A DNA stretch of 64,000 bases from Xaviernesmea oryzae (GCF_900109605.1 NZ_FOAM01000008.1:161654-225653); one strand, 5' to 3'. Positions 1-10,104 are shown, counted from the first letter of the stretch. Program-made: numbers and translations. Notes: generated by a model from the letters alone, not told the origin.

Positions 1-801
1 GGAATTGACGCCGGTGGCCACGATGCGCGCATAGCTGCGATCGCGATCCTGGCGCACCCGGTCAGAGCGGCGAAGGACGAAGACCACGCCTCCTTCGGCG
101 CGTACATAGCCCATGCCTTCATTGTCATAGGCACGGCAGAGCCCCTCGGGCGAAAGCATGCGCGCCTGCGCGAAGCCGACGAAGGGCAGGGGATGGGCGA
201 GGATGTTGACGCCGCCGACGATCGCCGTGTCGATTTCACCGCTGTTCAACGCCCGCATCGCCTGATCGAGTGCCACCAGCGAAGACGAACAGGCCGTGTC
301 CACCGTCATCGACGGACCGCTCAGGCCGAAAATATGCGAGATGCGGTTGGAGACCACCGACAGCGTGTTGCCGGTCATGAAATAAGGACCGGCCGCGGCA
401 GGGTCTTCCACCGTCAGATTGGCGTGGTCGAGGCTCGACGCGCCGACATAGACGCCGACATTCTCGCCACGCAGCGACGCGGCCGGAATATTGGCATCTT
501 CCAGCGCACGCCAGGCGAGCTGCAGCAGCACGCGCTGCTGCGGATCCATATACATGGCCTCGCGCTGCGACATGCCGAACACGGCAGGGTCGAATTCATA
601 AATGCCGTCGATCACGCCGGCGGCAAAGGAATAGGTCTTGCCGGCATTGCCCATGACCGGATGCCAGAAGCGCGCGAGATCCCACCGTCCGGCCGGGATC
701 TGGGTCACGGTGCACTTGCCTTGGCGAAGCAGGCGGAAAAGGCTTTGTGGAGAATCGGCCCCCGGTGCCAGGCAAGCACGCCCAATGATATCTGCTGTCA
801 T
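1..801 (-). CDS. Type I polyketide synthase, N-terminal ketosynthase domain (partial)
   Basis: The gene runs off the left edge; 267 codons are visible. The protein opens directly with a beta-ketoacyl synthase domain, which carries out decarboxylative chain elongation in polyketide or fatty-acid-like synthesis. Visible hallmarks are the MDPQQR motif near residues 85-90 and the active-site DTACSSS motif with Cys171. The catalytic histidines would lie beyond the edge. The start is the ATG at 799-801, because an in-frame TAG lies six codons upstream; no strong ribosome binding site is seen. Among rhizobial proteins, the large RkpA-type synthases and other modular PKSs begin this way, but the fragment cannot tell them apart. 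The family call is firm; the product is unknown. Confidence 0.9.
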   Translation of the reverse strand, partial: MTADIIGRACLAPGADSPQSLFRLLRQGKCTVTQIPAGRWDLARFWHPVMGNAGKTYSFAAGVIDGIYEFDPAVFGMSQREAMYMDPQQRVLLQLAWRALEDANIPAASLRGENVGVYVGASSLDHANLTVEDPAAAGPYFMTGNTLSVVSNRISHIFGLSGPSMTVDTACSSSLVALDQAMRALNSGEIDTAIVGGVNILAHPLPFVGFAQARMLSPEGLCRAYDNEGMGYVRAEGGVVFVLRRSDRVRQDRDRSYARIVATGVNS

Positions 802-1375
802 GTCCGATGGAACACTCTAATCGTTCAGGTCAGCCTAGGCTGATCGCATTTGGTCGGTCAAAAATCAATCACAACCGGTTGTATAACAAGAGATTGCTAA
901 TTTCATCCCCCATTTGGGCGAATTGGCAGGGTCTCCTCGCAGCCGGCTTCAGGGACGACGCCATCTCGACGCTGACGATGGCGCAGGCACTGGTCTTCTT
1001 GACGGCGGCGATGGCGTCATCCGCCGCTCATACCACAAGATATGGTCGCCATCCTGCATGGACGCACACTAGCGCTTTGACCCTCACGGCCAAGACACAT
1101 AAAGCGACAACTGGTAACAGAGTTGATCGGCAGGATTATCCCTAGGGGAAAATGCTCTGCTGCGACAGAGGCGGCTTTTTGTCGACCAAGACGGCAAAAA
1201 AGCGACACTGCGTCAGAAAGCCCGTTGATCTGAAAATTTGCAATTAAGGGTAGGTTTGATTGCCTTCGGCTGAAATGACGTCAGCAAGCCATCCGGCTCA
1301 CAAAACGGCGTCGAGGAGGATTGCCCCCAATCCTTGACGCTCTGTGCCGCGGATCCGGGCGAATGGATCAGTCCA
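802..1375. other. Intergenic region upstream of the PKS gene
   Basis: About 570 bases with no convincing gene. An open frame on the plus strand has no recognisable protein features. The stretch near 860-900 is locally AT-richer than its surroundings and holds a perfect 12-bp palindrome (871-882). It presumably contains the PKS promoter. Confidence 0.5.
871..882. promoter_or_regulatory. Palindromic candidate operator ACAACCGGTTGT
   Basis: A perfect 12-bp dyad lies about 70 bases upstream of the PKS start codon in locally AT-rich sequence. Its size and position suit a dimeric regulator (LuxR or TetR type), but no regulator gene is adjacent and the match to any known box is not exact. The operator role is inferred. 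Confidence 0.3.
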
Positions 1376-3442
1376 TCAGGCGGCCGTTTCGCTGCGCTCG
1401 CCATCGCGCTGTCTTTGGAGAACCGCCGTGAACTGCGCGGCTGGCATGGGGCGGCCGAAGAGAAAGCCCTGGATTTCATGGCAATGCGCGTCGCGCACCC
1501 AAGCGGCTTGTTCCGGCGTTTCCACGCCCTCCGCCACCACCTTGACGTCCATCAGCCTCGCAATCGCGACGACCATGTTGGTCACGGCCGCATTGTCGGG
1601 AAGCGTCTTGATCAGGCTGCGATCGATCTTCAGGCAATCGATTTCCACCTGGCGCAGACGCGCAAGGTTGGAATAGCCGGTGCCGAAATCATCGAGCGAC
1701 AGCCGCACGCCCGCGCGGCGGATGCGGTTCATATTGGCCTGAAGCACAGGCGATTCCTCAAGGATCATCGTTTCCGTCAGCTCGAGTTCGAGCGACGGGC
1801 CGGCGACCTCCGTTTCCGCCAGCACGTCCTCCACCAGCGCGGCAAAATCCGCATCGGCGAGCTGGCGCTGGGAGACGTTGACGGACATGGACATGCGATG
1901 GCCGGCCTGCTGCCACTGATGCAGCTGGCGCAGGGCTGCGGTCAGCACGAAGAGGCCAAGGCCGCGGATGAGGCCTGTTTCCTCGCACAGCGGAATGAAT
2001 TGGTTCGGCGGCACCATGCCGCGCCGGGGATGGTTCCAGCGAAGCAGCGCCTCGGCCCCGACGATGGCATGATCGCGCGTTGAGACGCGCGGCTGGTAGT
2101 AGACCTCGAAGTGATTCTCTTCCATCGACTGGCGCAGATCCGCCGCCATGGTCAGCCGCTCCTCGAAGGCGCTCTGCATTTGCGGGCGGAAGATCCGCAA
2201 TGCGTTCCGGCCTGCACCCTTCGCCTCGTACATGGCGAGATCGGCGCATTGCATCAGCGTTGGCTCTGTGACGGCATGCTGCGGATAAAGCGCGACGCCG
2301 ATGCTGGAGGTTACGGTGATGGCCCGCTCGCCGAACGGCAGCGTGATCGACAGCGAACTCAGGATCTCGTTGGCAAGCGCCGGCATCTCCGCCTCCATGC
2401 CCGAACGGCGCGGCGCGAGATAGAGAAATTCGTCGCCGCCCAGCCGGACGATTCGGTCTTCGGGGCGGGCGAGCGCTTTCAGCCGCTCCGCGATGTCTTT
2501 CAACAGACTGTCGCCAGACGTGTGGCCCAAAAGATCATTGATGGTCTTGAACTGGTCGATGTCGATGAAGAGAAGGCCGATTTCGCGGCCACGCTTCTGG
2601 GCGTGCCTGATCAACTCCTCCAGAAGTGGGGCCACCGCCATGCGATTGGGCAGACCGGTCAGTGCATCGGTTGTCGCTGCCTGACGGGCGCGTTCCTCGG
2701 CCTCTCGCAGGCGGCTGACATCGGTTTCGCTGATCAGGAAGGCCGAACGCCCGGTGACCGGATCCAGGCAGGAGCGGGCGCTGATCTCATGCCATCGCGG
2801 CCCCTCGGTCGTCCTGATCTGCACGGTCTGCTGCACTTCGCCGGCTTTCTTCAGGCTGGCGATCAGGCCGCGATGATCCCGCTTTCTTTCGAAGCGTTTG
2901 GCAAAATTGCCTTTCCGGTTGTCATAAGCATCATGTGCCGCCGGATTGAGATACAGCGTATCCCCGCTTTCCGCGTCGATCAGCGAGATCATCAGCGGCG
3001 TGTGCAGGAGGGCATCGCTGCGCCGGCGTGTATCGGGCGTCTGCTCATCGACATCATAGGATTCGCAAAACAGCGCAACGCGGTCATCACTCAGCCGCAC
3101 GCCGCTCATGCGCACCATGACCTGCTGCGGCTTGCCGCCCGGATAAAGCGTCCACCGCTCGCAGATGCGCGCGTCCCCTTGAACGAAGTCGCTGCGATAC
3201 TGGTCGAGCCGCCGGGCGACGCCAGGCGACATGCCGCGCTTGAGGTTGCGCGCGCTCAGCTCGGTCAGGCTTTTGGCGTGCCAGAGGCGTAGGCCGGCGG
3301 CATTGGCCCAGACGACATGCCCGAGATCGAGATCATAGACCCATAAAGCCGAGGAGATGCGTTCGAGCAGGGCTGAACCTGCGGTCGTCACGGCCGGCAG
3401 CTGGTTCATCAGGGCTTGACCGTCATGGCGCTCGCTCGTCAT
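1376..3442 (-). CDS. PAS-GGDEF-EAL cyclic-di-GMP signalling protein
   Basis: A 688-aa cytoplasmic protein with no membrane segment. Two PAS-like regions (about residues 25-130 and 140-250) precede a diguanylate cyclase domain and a c-di-GMP phosphodiesterase domain. The cyclase has an intact GGDEF signature (335-339) and an RxxD inhibitory site (Arg326, Asp329) five residues before it. The EAL domain keeps EALLR (464-468), ELTE, DDFGTGYSN (584-592), KIDRS and the VVAEGVE/QGFLFGRP end motifs, so both activities look possible. The start is the ATG at 3442; an internal Met at residue 12 is an alternative. It is transcribed alone. A link to the motile/sessile switch is plausible given the nearby motility cluster but is not shown. 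Confidence 0.93.
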   Translation of the reverse strand: MTSERHDGQALMNQLPAVTTAGSALLERISSALWVYDLDLGHVVWANAAGLRLWHAKSLTELSARNLKRGMSPGVARRLDQYRSDFVQGDARICERWTLYPGGKPQQVMVRMSGVRLSDDRVALFCESYDVDEQTPDTRRRSDALLHTPLMISLIDAESGDTLYLNPAAHDAYDNRKGNFAKRFERKRDHRGLIASLKKAGEVQQTVQIRTTEGPRWHEISARSCLDPVTGRSAFLISETDVSRLREAEERARQAATTDALTGLPNRMAVAPLLEELIRHAQKRGREIGLLFIDIDQFKTINDLLGHTSGDSLLKDIAERLKALARPEDRIVRLGGDEFLYLAPRRSGMEAEMPALANEILSSLSITLPFGERAITVTSSIGVALYPQHAVTEPTLMQCADLAMYEAKGAGRNALRIFRPQMQSAFEERLTMAADLRQSMEENHFEVYYQPRVSTRDHAIVGAEALLRWNHPRRGMVPPNQFIPLCEETGLIRGLGLFVLTAALRQLHQWQQAGHRMSMSVNVSQRQLADADFAALVEDVLAETEVAGPSLELELTETMILEESPVLQANMNRIRRAGVRLSLDDFGTGYSNLARLRQVEIDCLKIDRSLIKTLPDNAAVTNMVVAIARLMDVKVVAEGVETPEQAAWVRDAHCHEIQGFLFGRPMPAAQFTAVLQRQRDGERSETAA

Positions 3443-3672
3443 CGTCCAGCTTTCTTTTGCACGATGACGAACAGGATGCGGCCAGCATCTCGGTCAGCCG
3501 TCCTTCTTCGCCAATCGGCAGCTGCCGGCGACAAAGTCGTGCCAAACCGTCGTTTTGCAGGACACATAGGCCATCCCCGTTGGAACATGCCTAATCTTAG
3601 AAGTTCGCCTGTTAAATTTCGGTTCTAAACTGTGGCAAGATCAAGGGACTGAAACAAGCATGCGCGCGCGGA

Positions 3673-3867
3673 TCAATCCGGTTCTCGGCCGGATGCCGGC
3701 AGGCCGTCCGTATCGTCCGCAGCCCCTTGCCGGCGCGCGCGGCTCTGCTGCTTGCGACGCTGCAGGTTTTCGCGCAGCGTCTGCGCCTGCCGCTCGCGTC
3801 GGGCGATGGCCTGCCGCTCCGCTTCGCTGATCGGTCGTGCCGTTTTCGATTCAGGGTCCTTGCTCAC
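3673..3867 (-). CDS. Small charged hypothetical protein
   Basis: A 64-aa soluble, strongly basic, helix-prone protein rich in Arg, Gln and Glu; its core ISEAERQAIARRERQAQ looks like a charged coiled coil. No function is recognised. A longer reading from an ATG at 3993 (106 aa) is possible, but its first 40 residues look like non-coding translation. The GTG at 3867 has an AGGGA ribosome binding site 7-10 bases upstream, so it was preferred. The gene diverges from the tRNA-Thr gene. Confidence 0.55.
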   Translation of the reverse strand: MSKDPESKTARPISEAERQAIARRERQAQTLRENLQRRKQQSRARRQGAADDTDGLPASGREPD

Positions 3868-4046
3868 CACGTCGTCATCCCTGCCTGCCGCGCTTGATTC
3901 AATGGCTGCGCCCTTGGCCTGCAGCCGACGAAAACGCGCCCCTTTCGAATTTTCTTCGCCGCCATGCTTGCACTCCACGGAGAGCTGTGGCAATAGGCCC
4001 TCGCTCGCACGACGAAGCGCTCAACACCGCTTCAGACGTCGCATCA

Positions 4047-4121
4047 GCTGCTATAGCTCAGGGGTAGAGCACTCCCTTGGTAAGGGAGAGGCCGAGAGTT
4101 CAAATCTCTCTAGCAGCACCA
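4047..4121 (+). tRNA. tRNA-Thr (anticodon GGT)
   Basis: A complete cloverleaf is visible. The acceptor arms GCTGCTA (4047-4053) and TAGCAGC (4111-4117) pair perfectly. The D-arm AGCTCAGGGGTAGAGC, an anticodon stem ACTCCC/GGGAG with loop TTGGTAA, and a T-arm with GTTCAAATC follow. The anticodon GGT reads Thr codons ACC/ACT. The 3' CCA (4119-4121) is encoded. Confidence 0.96.
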
Positions 4122-4324
4122 TTTTACCCATCAGATTGTGGAAATATATGCCAGTCACAGGCTGGGTTATGGCGTCGCGCTAATCTTTGTCGATCCGTGC
4201 TGGAGACTGCCGCCATGCACAACATTGCCGCCACCTGAGCGTCCTGGCTTAAAGGCTCACCAAAGCGTGAACCCTGATCTTGTCCTTTGTGTCCGCCGGT
4301 GCGCACATCGTCCTTGCATAAAAC

Positions 4325-4341
4325 TTGAAATCTCTACTCAA
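4325..4341. promoter_or_regulatory. Iron-responsive operator (RirA/IRO-type box)
   Basis: The sequence TTGA-N9-TCAA contains the TGA-N9-TCA core of the rhizobial iron-responsive operator, to which the RirA repressor binds under iron-replete conditions. It lies about 57 bases upstream of the ferric-iron binding protein start, an ideal place to block transcription. The motif is read directly; control by RirA is inferred from motif and function. Confidence 0.6.
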
Positions 4342-4397
4342 CAAATTTATAGCGGCGCGAACCCCGCCCGTCGGGCGAGACTTGCCATGGAGGTTTC

Positions 4398-5420
4398 ATG
4401 AAAATGCCTGTCAATCAGCTCAAGCTTGCAGCCGCGCTTGCGGCCCTGTTCGGCGCCACCGTGCTTGCCGGCCCTGTCAGCGCGGAAGATAGCGGCATCG
4501 TTGTCTATAATGCGCAACACGAGAGCCTGGGCAAAGAGTGGATCGATGCCTTCACCAAGGCTACGGGCATCAAGGTGACCATGCGCCAGGGCAGCGACAT
4601 GCAGCTTGCCAATCAGCTGATCCAGGAAGGCGAGGCGTCGCCGGCCGATGTATTCCTGACGGAAAACTCGCCGGCCATGACGCTCGTCGATGGTGCCGGC
4701 CTGTTCGCGCCGGTGGAGAAGGACACGCTTGCCCAGGTGCCCGAAAGCTATCAGCCTTCGGATGGCCATTGGGTCGGTATCGCCGCGCGTTCGACCGTCT
4801 TTGTCTATGATAAGAACAAGCTCTCGGCCGACAAGCTGCCGAAGTCGCTTCTCGATCTTGCCGATCCCGCCTGGAAGGGCCGCTGGGGCGCTTCGCCCGC
4901 CGGCGCCGATTTCCAGGCTATTGTCAGTGCGCTTCTGGAGCTGAAAGGCGAGGCCGAGACCGCCAAGTGGCTGAAGGGCTTGAAGGAAAATGCTACGCCT
5001 TACAAGGGCAACAGCGTGGCGATGAAGGCGGTCAATGCCGGCGAGATCGAAGGCGCGGTCATCTATCATTATTACTGGTTCGGCGATCAGGCCAAGACCG
5101 GTGGCGAGAACAGCAAAAACGTCGCCCTGCATTATTTCAAGAACCAGGATCCGGGCGCCTTTGTCAGCCTCTCTGGCGGCGGCATCATCAAGTCGACCCA
5201 GCATCTGAAGGAAGCGCAGGAATTCCTGAAATTCGTCACCGGCAAGGCCGGGCAGGACATTTTGAAGACCGGCACCTCCTATGAATATGCCGTAGGCAAG
5301 GATTCAGCCTCCAACGAGAAGCTGGTTCCCCTGTCTGAGCTCGACGCACCGAAGATCGATCCTTCCAAGCTTAACAGCAAGAAGGTCACCGAACTGATGA
5401 CCGCTGCCGGCCTGATCTGA
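4398..5420 (+). CDS. fbpA: Fe(3+) ABC transporter, periplasmic binding protein
   Basis: A 340-aa FbpA/SfuA/AfuA-family protein that binds ferric iron in the periplasm and delivers it to the FbpBC permease. A signal peptide covers residues 1-28 (cleavage after VSA). The mature part begins with the family pattern IVVYNAQHE, and the paired tyrosines that coordinate iron are in YHYYWFGDQ (Tyr225, Tyr226). The start ATG has a GGAGG ribosome binding site. An IRO box lies upstream. A terminator follows (5488-5525), so the permease and ATPase genes 430 bases downstream are probably made from a second promoter or by read-through. Confidence 0.92.
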   Translation: MKMPVNQLKLAAALAALFGATVLAGPVSAEDSGIVVYNAQHESLGKEWIDAFTKATGIKVTMRQGSDMQLANQLIQEGEASPADVFLTENSPAMTLVDGAGLFAPVEKDTLAQVPESYQPSDGHWVGIAARSTVFVYDKNKLSADKLPKSLLDLADPAWKGRWGASPAGADFQAIVSALLELKGEAETAKWLKGLKENATPYKGNSVAMKAVNAGEIEGAVIYHYYWFGDQAKTGGENSKNVALHYFKNQDPGAFVSLSGGGIIKSTQHLKEAQEFLKFVTGKAGQDILKTGTSYEYAVGKDSASNEKLVPLSELDAPKIDPSKLNSKKVTELMTAAGLI

Positions 5421-5487
5421 AGGTGGATTTCTCGCGGCCCGTCCGGCCGAAGCCATAGCGCTTCCGGCCGGGCAGGCCGACACATTA

Positions 5488-5525
5488 GATAGGCCGGGCA
5501 GGCTCCGCCCGGCCTATCTCTGTTT
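5488..5525 (+). terminator. Rho-independent terminator after fbpA
   Basis: A perfect 12-bp stem, GATAGGCCGGGC (5488-5499) with its complement (5507-5518), has a 7-nt loop and is followed by TCTGTTTT. It lies 67 bases after the fbpA stop. Confidence 0.85.
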
Positions 5526-5727
5526 TAACGCAGGCAAAGCCTTCTCTTCCCTTCGTTGCAAACCTGGCTCAGATCGCCGCCCGTTAAAACTATTGCCGAA
5601 GGCTCAAGAAAACTTTAGAGCAGCGTCCAGCCCGCGCCGGCCGCCTGGACGAGGCTGTGTAAGACGGACGAAACATACAGCGCTGGGCAATGCTCGCGCG
5701 AAATAAGAGCGGTTCTCGTCCCTGAAA

Positions 5728-5773
5728 GCATCGGACCGAAAAGTGGAAACCGGATTTCAGGTCGATCGGATGC
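5728..5773. repeat. Intergenic palindromic repeat, rhizobial type
   Basis: An imperfect 46-bp palindrome with arms starting GCATCGGACCGA and ending TCGATCGGATGC and a core GAAAAGTGGAAACC. Elements of this form (GCATCGG.CCGAAAAGTGG...) are a common dispersed intergenic repeat in Rhizobiales; that statement rests on general knowledge, not on copies in this window. It sits between fbpA and fbpB. Confidence 0.6.
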
Positions 5774-5849
5774 AAACGCAATTCTTGAGCATCGAGCCGA
5801 TCTCGATTTCCGGCACGATGGTCTAACCGGCCAAGGAGAGGCCTGCCTC

Positions 5850-7448
5850 TTGCAGCACGATTCCGGCTCGATCGCATCTTCTGGCCCGCTGCCGGATCTG
5901 GCTGCCGCCGCTGAGCGCCAGCGTGGCCGGCGCTTGCCGCATGTGTCGGTGCATGTGATGGCCGGTTTCGTCGCGCTCCTCAGCCTGCTGCCGCTCGGCT
6001 TCGTCGTTTGGGTGACCTATGATGTTGGCTGGGACACCGTGCGGGCACTGGTCTTTCGCGATCGCGTCGGCGGTCTTCTTATCAATACCGCGCTTCTGGA
6101 AGCCACGAGCATTCCCGCCTGTGTCGCACTGGCCGTCTCGCTCGCCTGGCTGACGGAGCGCACCGATCTGCCTTTCGCGCGGTTCTGGTCCTGGATGGCC
6201 GTGGCCCCGCTCGCAGTGCCCGCCTTCGTGCACAGCTATGCCTGGATCAGCTTGGTGCCCGGCATGCGCGGCCTGTCCAGCGCCACCTTCGTCTCGGTTC
6301 TGGCCTATTATCCCTTTCTCTATCTGCCTGTCGCCGCCGCGTTGCGACGGCTCGATCCGGCGATCGAGGATGCGGCAGCTTCGCTCGGGCTTGGGCCGTG
6401 GCGGGTGTTCTTCCGTGCCATTCTGCCGCAGCTCAAGCTCGCCATTGGCGGGGGCGCGCTGTTGATCGCGCTGCATCTTCTGTCGGAATACGGGCTCTAT
6501 GTGATGATCCGCTTCGACACTTTCGCAACCGCGATCGTGGACCAGTTTCAGTCGGCCTATAACAGCCCGGCGGCCAACATGCTCGGCGGCGTGCTGATCC
6601 TCTGCTGCCTTCTCCTGATGGGCGGCGAAAGCCTGTGGCGCGGCAGCGAGCGCTATGCGCGCGTCGGTGCCGGCGCGGCACGCCCGGCGCAGCGCCGGCG
6701 GCTTGGCACCTATCAGGTGCCGGCGCTTCTTCTTGCGGCAGGCACGGCGCTCCTGGCGCTTGGTGTGCCCTGTTACACGCTGATGCGCTGGCTCTGGCTG
6801 GGCGGGCTGGATATCTGGAAGGCCGGGCCGCTCGGCAATGCCTTTGTGCAGACCATCGCCCTGGCGCTTGCCGGCGGCATGCTCTCCACTCTGGCGGCCG
6901 CGCCGATGGCCTGGCTCTCCGTTCGCGCGCCCGGCCGGCTGCAGCGCGCCTTGGAGGCTTGCCATTATTATGTCGGCTCCCTGCCGGGTGTGGTGGTGGC
7001 CCTTGCCTTGGTCAGCATCACCGTGCGGCTGATCCTGCCGCTCTATCAAACCTTCGCCACCTTGCTGGTGGCCTATGTCCTGCTGTTCCTGCCGCGCGCC
7101 ATGGTGGGTTTGCGCGCAAGCCTTGCCCAGGCGCCGGTGGAGCTCGAGCGCGCTGCCATGGCGCTTGGCCGCACGCCGGGCCAGGCCGTGCGTCAGGTCA
7201 CATTCCGTCTGGCGGCGCCGGGCGCGGCGGCGAGCGTGGCGCTTGTGGCGCTCGGCATCACCAATGAACTCACCGCCACCTTGATGCTCGCGCCCAATGG
7301 CGTGGAGACGCTGGCGACGCGCTTCTGGTCGCTGACGAGCGAGATCGACTATCTGGCGGCCGCACCCTATGCGGTGATGATGGTGGTCCTGTCGCTGCCT
7401 CTCACCCTTGCCCTTCATGCCCAGTCGAAACGGACGGCCGGCCAATGA
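5850..7448 (+). CDS. fbpB: Fe(3+) ABC transporter, permease
   Basis: A 532-aa inner-membrane permease of the FbpB/SfuB class, in which two BPD-type permease domains are fused in one chain, so the expected length is about 500-560 aa. Many hydrophobic segments are visible from about residue 37 onward. The EAA-loop regions are present in both halves ([21 protein letters not shown], then [20 protein letters not shown]). The start is TTG at 5850, supported by AAGGAGAG ten bases upstream; no ATG fits. It overlaps fbpC by four bases (ATGA), so the two are co-translated. Confidence 0.9.
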   Translation: MQHDSGSIASSGPLPDLAAAAERQRGRRLPHVSVHVMAGFVALLSLLPLGFVVWVTYDVGWDTVRALVFRDRVGGLLINTALLEATSIPACVALAVSLAWLTERTDLPFARFWSWMAVAPLAVPAFVHSYAWISLVPGMRGLSSATFVSVLAYYPFLYLPVAAALRRLDPAIEDAAASLGLGPWRVFFRAILPQLKLAIGGGALLIALHLLSEYGLYVMIRFDTFATAIVDQFQSAYNSPAANMLGGVLILCCLLLMGGESLWRGSERYARVGAGAARPAQRRRLGTYQVPALLLAAGTALLALGVPCYTLMRWLWLGGLDIWKAGPLGNAFVQTIALALAGGMLSTLAAAPMAWLSVRAPGRLQRALEACHYYVGSLPGVVVALALVSITVRLILPLYQTFATLLVAYVLLFLPRAMVGLRASLAQAPVELERAAMALGRTPGQAVRQVTFRLAAPGAAASVALVALGITNELTATLMLAPNGVETLATRFWSLTSEIDYLAAAPYAVMMVVLSLPLTLALHAQSKRTAGQ

Positions 7449-8485
7449 CCCTGCTCACCCTGGAGACGCTGACCAAGCGCTATGGCCCTGCGACTGCGCT
7501 TTCGGACGTTTCGCTGTCGATCGTCAGCGGCAGCCGCACGGCGGTCGTCGGCCCCTCGGGCTCCGGAAAGACCACGCTGCTGCGGCTGATAGCGGGCTTC
7601 GAGGCGCCGGATGCCGGTCGCATCGTCCTGAAGGGCGAGGTGCTGGCGCAAGGCGCAGCGGCCGTGCCGGCGCACAAGCGCGGCATCGGTATCGTCGCCC
7701 AGGATGGCGCGCTCTTTCCGCATTTGAGCATCGCCGACAATATTGCCTTCGGGTTCGAGCGCGGCCTGGCCGACCGCGAGCAGCGCATTCTCGATCTTCT
7801 CGACATGGTCGAGCTCGATCGCGGCATGATGAGCCGCCGGCCGCACCAGCTCTCCGGCGGCCAGCAGCAACGCGTGGCACTGGCGCGTGCGCTTGGCCGC
7901 AAGCCACGGCTGATGCTGCTCGACGAGCCGTTTTCCGCGCTGGATACCGGTCTGCGCGAGAACATGCGCAAGGCGGTCGCCCGCGTTCTGGAAGCCGCCG
8001 GCATTGCGACGATCCTGGTCACCCACGACCAGGCCGAAGCGCTGTCCTTTGCCGATCAGGTTGCGGTGCTGCGCGAGGGACGGCTGGTGCAGGCCGGCAC
8101 GCCGCGCCGGCTCTACCTTCAGCCGAAGGACCGCGAGACAGCTCTTTTTCTGGGCGATGCCGTGCTCCTGCCGGCCATTGCCCGCGGCGACGTGGCTGAT
8201 TGCGCGCTGGGTCGGGTGGAGATCGCGCCCGCCCGCCAAGGCAAGGTGGAGATCATGATCCGCCCGGAGCAGATCCGCGTGATGCGCGACGAGAATGCGC
8301 CACCGCCAGCCGGCCGTGTGGTCGAGGTCGAATTCAGCGGCGCGACCTCGACGATCGCGGTGGTGCTGGATGGCGTTGCCCTGCCGCCGATCGTGATCAA
8401 GACGTCCAGCGTCGGCGTGCTGGAGGCGGGAGACCGCGTCCGGCTCGACATCGCTGGAAAGGCGCATGTTTTCGGGCAGGCGTAA
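7445..8485 (+). CDS. fbpC: Fe(3+) ABC transporter, ATP-binding protein
   Basis: A 346-aa ABC ATPase. The nucleotide-binding domain shows Walker [10 protein letters not shown], the signature LSGGQQQR, Walker B LMLLDEP and the switch histidine in VTHDQAEA. The C-terminal ~100 residues form a TOBE-like regulatory domain, as in FbpC and other importers of this class. The start overlaps the permease stop. It energises ferric-iron uptake through FbpB; the assignment rests on the family and on the adjacent fbpA/fbpB genes. Confidence 0.92.
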   Translation: MTLLTLETLTKRYGPATALSDVSLSIVSGSRTAVVGPSGSGKTTLLRLIAGFEAPDAGRIVLKGEVLAQGAAAVPAHKRGIGIVAQDGALFPHLSIADNIAFGFERGLADREQRILDLLDMVELDRGMMSRRPHQLSGGQQQRVALARALGRKPRLMLLDEPFSALDTGLRENMRKAVARVLEAAGIATILVTHDQAEALSFADQVAVLREGRLVQAGTPRRLYLQPKDRETALFLGDAVLLPAIARGDVADCALGRVEIAPARQGKVEIMIRPEQIRVMRDENAPPPAGRVVEVEFSGATSTIAVVLDGVALPPIVIKTSSVGVLEAGDRVRLDIAGKAHVFGQA

Positions 8486-8753
8486 GCGCGGTTTCGCGTG
8501 GATTGGCGCGAAATTTTTCGCTAACGCCACTGGCTGCCTTCAAAAAGCTTCTCATTTGACCAAGCCTTGCGTAGACAGACGCCTTTGATGAACGCGCCTG
8601 AGGCCGGCACCGGTCCCGTGCGCGCTGTCTTGATGCATGTCTTCACCGCAAAGCCGGCGCATCGCGTGCTTGGCATGCGAAGCCTTTCAATGACGGGTGC
8701 CCGGATCGCTGCCCTGCGGATCCGCCCGGCGCCCCAGACAGTCCGGGGGACTT

Positions 8754-10049
8754 ATGGACCGTATCAGAATCCGAGGCGGCAACGCGCTTCACGGCTCGAT
8801 CCCGATTTCGGGCGCAAAGAATGCGGCCCTGCCGCTGATGATCGCCTCGCTCCTGACCGACGACACGCTGACGCTGGAAAACGTGCCGCATCTGGCCGAT
8901 GTCGAGCAGCTGATCCGCATTCTCGGCAATCATGGCGCCGATATCTCGGTCAATGGTCGGCGTGAGCGCCAGCAGGGCGATAGCTATGCCCGCACCGTTC
9001 ATTTCACCTCGCGCAACATCGTCGATACCACCGCCCCTTATGAACTCGTGTCGAAGATGCGGGCGAGCTTCTGGGTGCTGGGTCCGCTTCTGGCGCGTGA
9101 AGGCAAGGCCCGCGTCTCTCTGCCCGGCGGCTGCGCCATCGGTACGCGGCCGGTCGATCTGTTCATCGAGGGGCTGACGGCGCTGGGCGCCAATATCGAG
9201 ATCGATGGCGGCTATATCAATGCCGAAGCGCCGCCCGGCGGCCTCGTCGGCGCGCGCTATGTCTTCCCTAAGGTCTCCGTCGGCGCCACCCATGTGGTGA
9301 TGATGGCCGCGACGCTGGCCAAGGGCACCACGGTGATCGGCAATGCCGCCCGCGAGCCCGAAGTCGTCGATCTCGCCAACTGCCTGATCGCCATGGGCGC
9401 CAAGATCACCGGCGCCGGCACCTCGACCATTACGGTGGAAGGCGTCACCTCGCTGTCCGGCGCGCGCCACCGCGTTCTGCCCGATCGGATCGAGACCGGC
9501 ACCTATGCCATGGCAGTCGCCATGGCCGGCGGTGATGTCGTTCTGGAAAACACCGATGCGGCCCTGCTCGACACCGCGCTCGAAGCCATCCGCCGGGCCG
9601 GCGCCGAGATCACGCCCACCAACAACGGCATTCGCGTCTATCGCAATGGCGGCGGCATCAAGCCGGTCGATGTGGTCACCGATCCCTATCCGGGCTTCCC
9701 GACCGACCTGCAGGCTCAGTTCATGGGGCTGATGACCCGCTCCAGCGGCGTTTCGCATATCACCGAAACGATCTTCGAAAATCGCTTCATGCATGTGCAG
9801 GAACTCGCTCGTCTGGGTGCCAAGATCTCGCTCTCTGGCCAAACGGCCAAGATCGAAGGCGTGCCGAGGCTGAAGGGCGCTCCCGTGATGGCGACGGATC
9901 TGCGCGCTTCGGTCTCTCTTGTCATCGCCGGTCTGGTGGCGGAAGGCGAGACCATGGTGTCGCGCGTCTATCACCTCGATCGCGGCTTCGAGCGGCTGGA
10001 AGAAAAGCTGACGCGCTGCGGCGCCGAGGTCGAGCGCGTGTCCGAATAA
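8754..10049 (+). CDS. murA: UDP-N-acetylglucosamine 1-carboxyvinyltransferase
   Basis: A 431-aa MurA. It catalyses the first committed step of peptidoglycan synthesis, transferring enolpyruvate from PEP to UDP-GlcNAc in the cytoplasm. The active-site Cys127 is in [15 protein letters not shown] and Lys22 in GAKNAALP; the rest follows the family end to end. The ATG at 8754 follows a GGGGGA ribosome binding site; an upstream extension reading [12 protein letters not shown] is not protein-like. It opens the conserved rhizobial block murA-DUF2948-hisD-UPF0262, but a terminator directly follows it. Cys at position 127 predicts the usual fosfomycin-sensitive form. Confidence 0.97.
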   Translation: MDRIRIRGGNALHGSIPISGAKNAALPLMIASLLTDDTLTLENVPHLADVEQLIRILGNHGADISVNGRRERQQGDSYARTVHFTSRNIVDTTAPYELVSKMRASFWVLGPLLAREGKARVSLPGGCAIGTRPVDLFIEGLTALGANIEIDGGYINAEAPPGGLVGARYVFPKVSVGATHVVMMAATLAKGTTVIGNAAREPEVVDLANCLIAMGAKITGAGTSTITVEGVTSLSGARHRVLPDRIETGTYAMAVAMAGGDVVLENTDAALLDTALEAIRRAGAEITPTNNGIRVYRNGGGIKPVDVVTDPYPGFPTDLQAQFMGLMTRSSGVSHITETIFENRFMHVQELARLGAKISLSGQTAKIEGVPRLKGAPVMATDLRASVSLVIAGLVAEGETMVSRVYHLDRGFERLEEKLTRCGAEVERVSE

Positions 10050-10071
10050 GCCACCAGCCTTTTGGGCGTTT

Positions 10072-10104
10072 AAGGCCGGCGGGGATGATCCTGTCGGCCT
10101 TTTT
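10072..10104 (+). terminator. Terminator after murA
   Basis: AAGGCCG (10072-10078) pairs with CGGCCTT (10095-10101) across a GC-rich loop and runs into five T residues. It lies 22 bases after the murA stop codon. Confidence 0.75.

Larger units (their letters stand above)
5421..5849. other. Intergenic region between fbpA and fbpB
   Basis: About 430 bases without a gene. It contains a strong terminator (5488-5525), an imperfect palindromic repeat (5728-5773) and a copy of the 14-mer GAGCATCGAGCCGA (5787-5800) that recurs at 14880. No clear promoter for the downstream fbpBC genes was identified by eye. Confidence 0.5.

Noticed and set aside
871..882. Reading ACAACCGGTTGT as a TraR/LuxR box
   Set aside because: It is shorter than and different from the 18-bp tra box, and no luxI/luxR genes are near; kept only as an unnamed palindrome.
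807..1145. A 112-codon frame upstream of the PKS gene
   Set aside because: No ribosome binding site, no protein-like composition; probably intergenic.
5823..7445. A 540-codon minus-strand frame over the iron permease gene
   Set aside because: The plus strand carries a clear membrane permease; the antisense product is His/Arg/Gly-rich and shadow-like.
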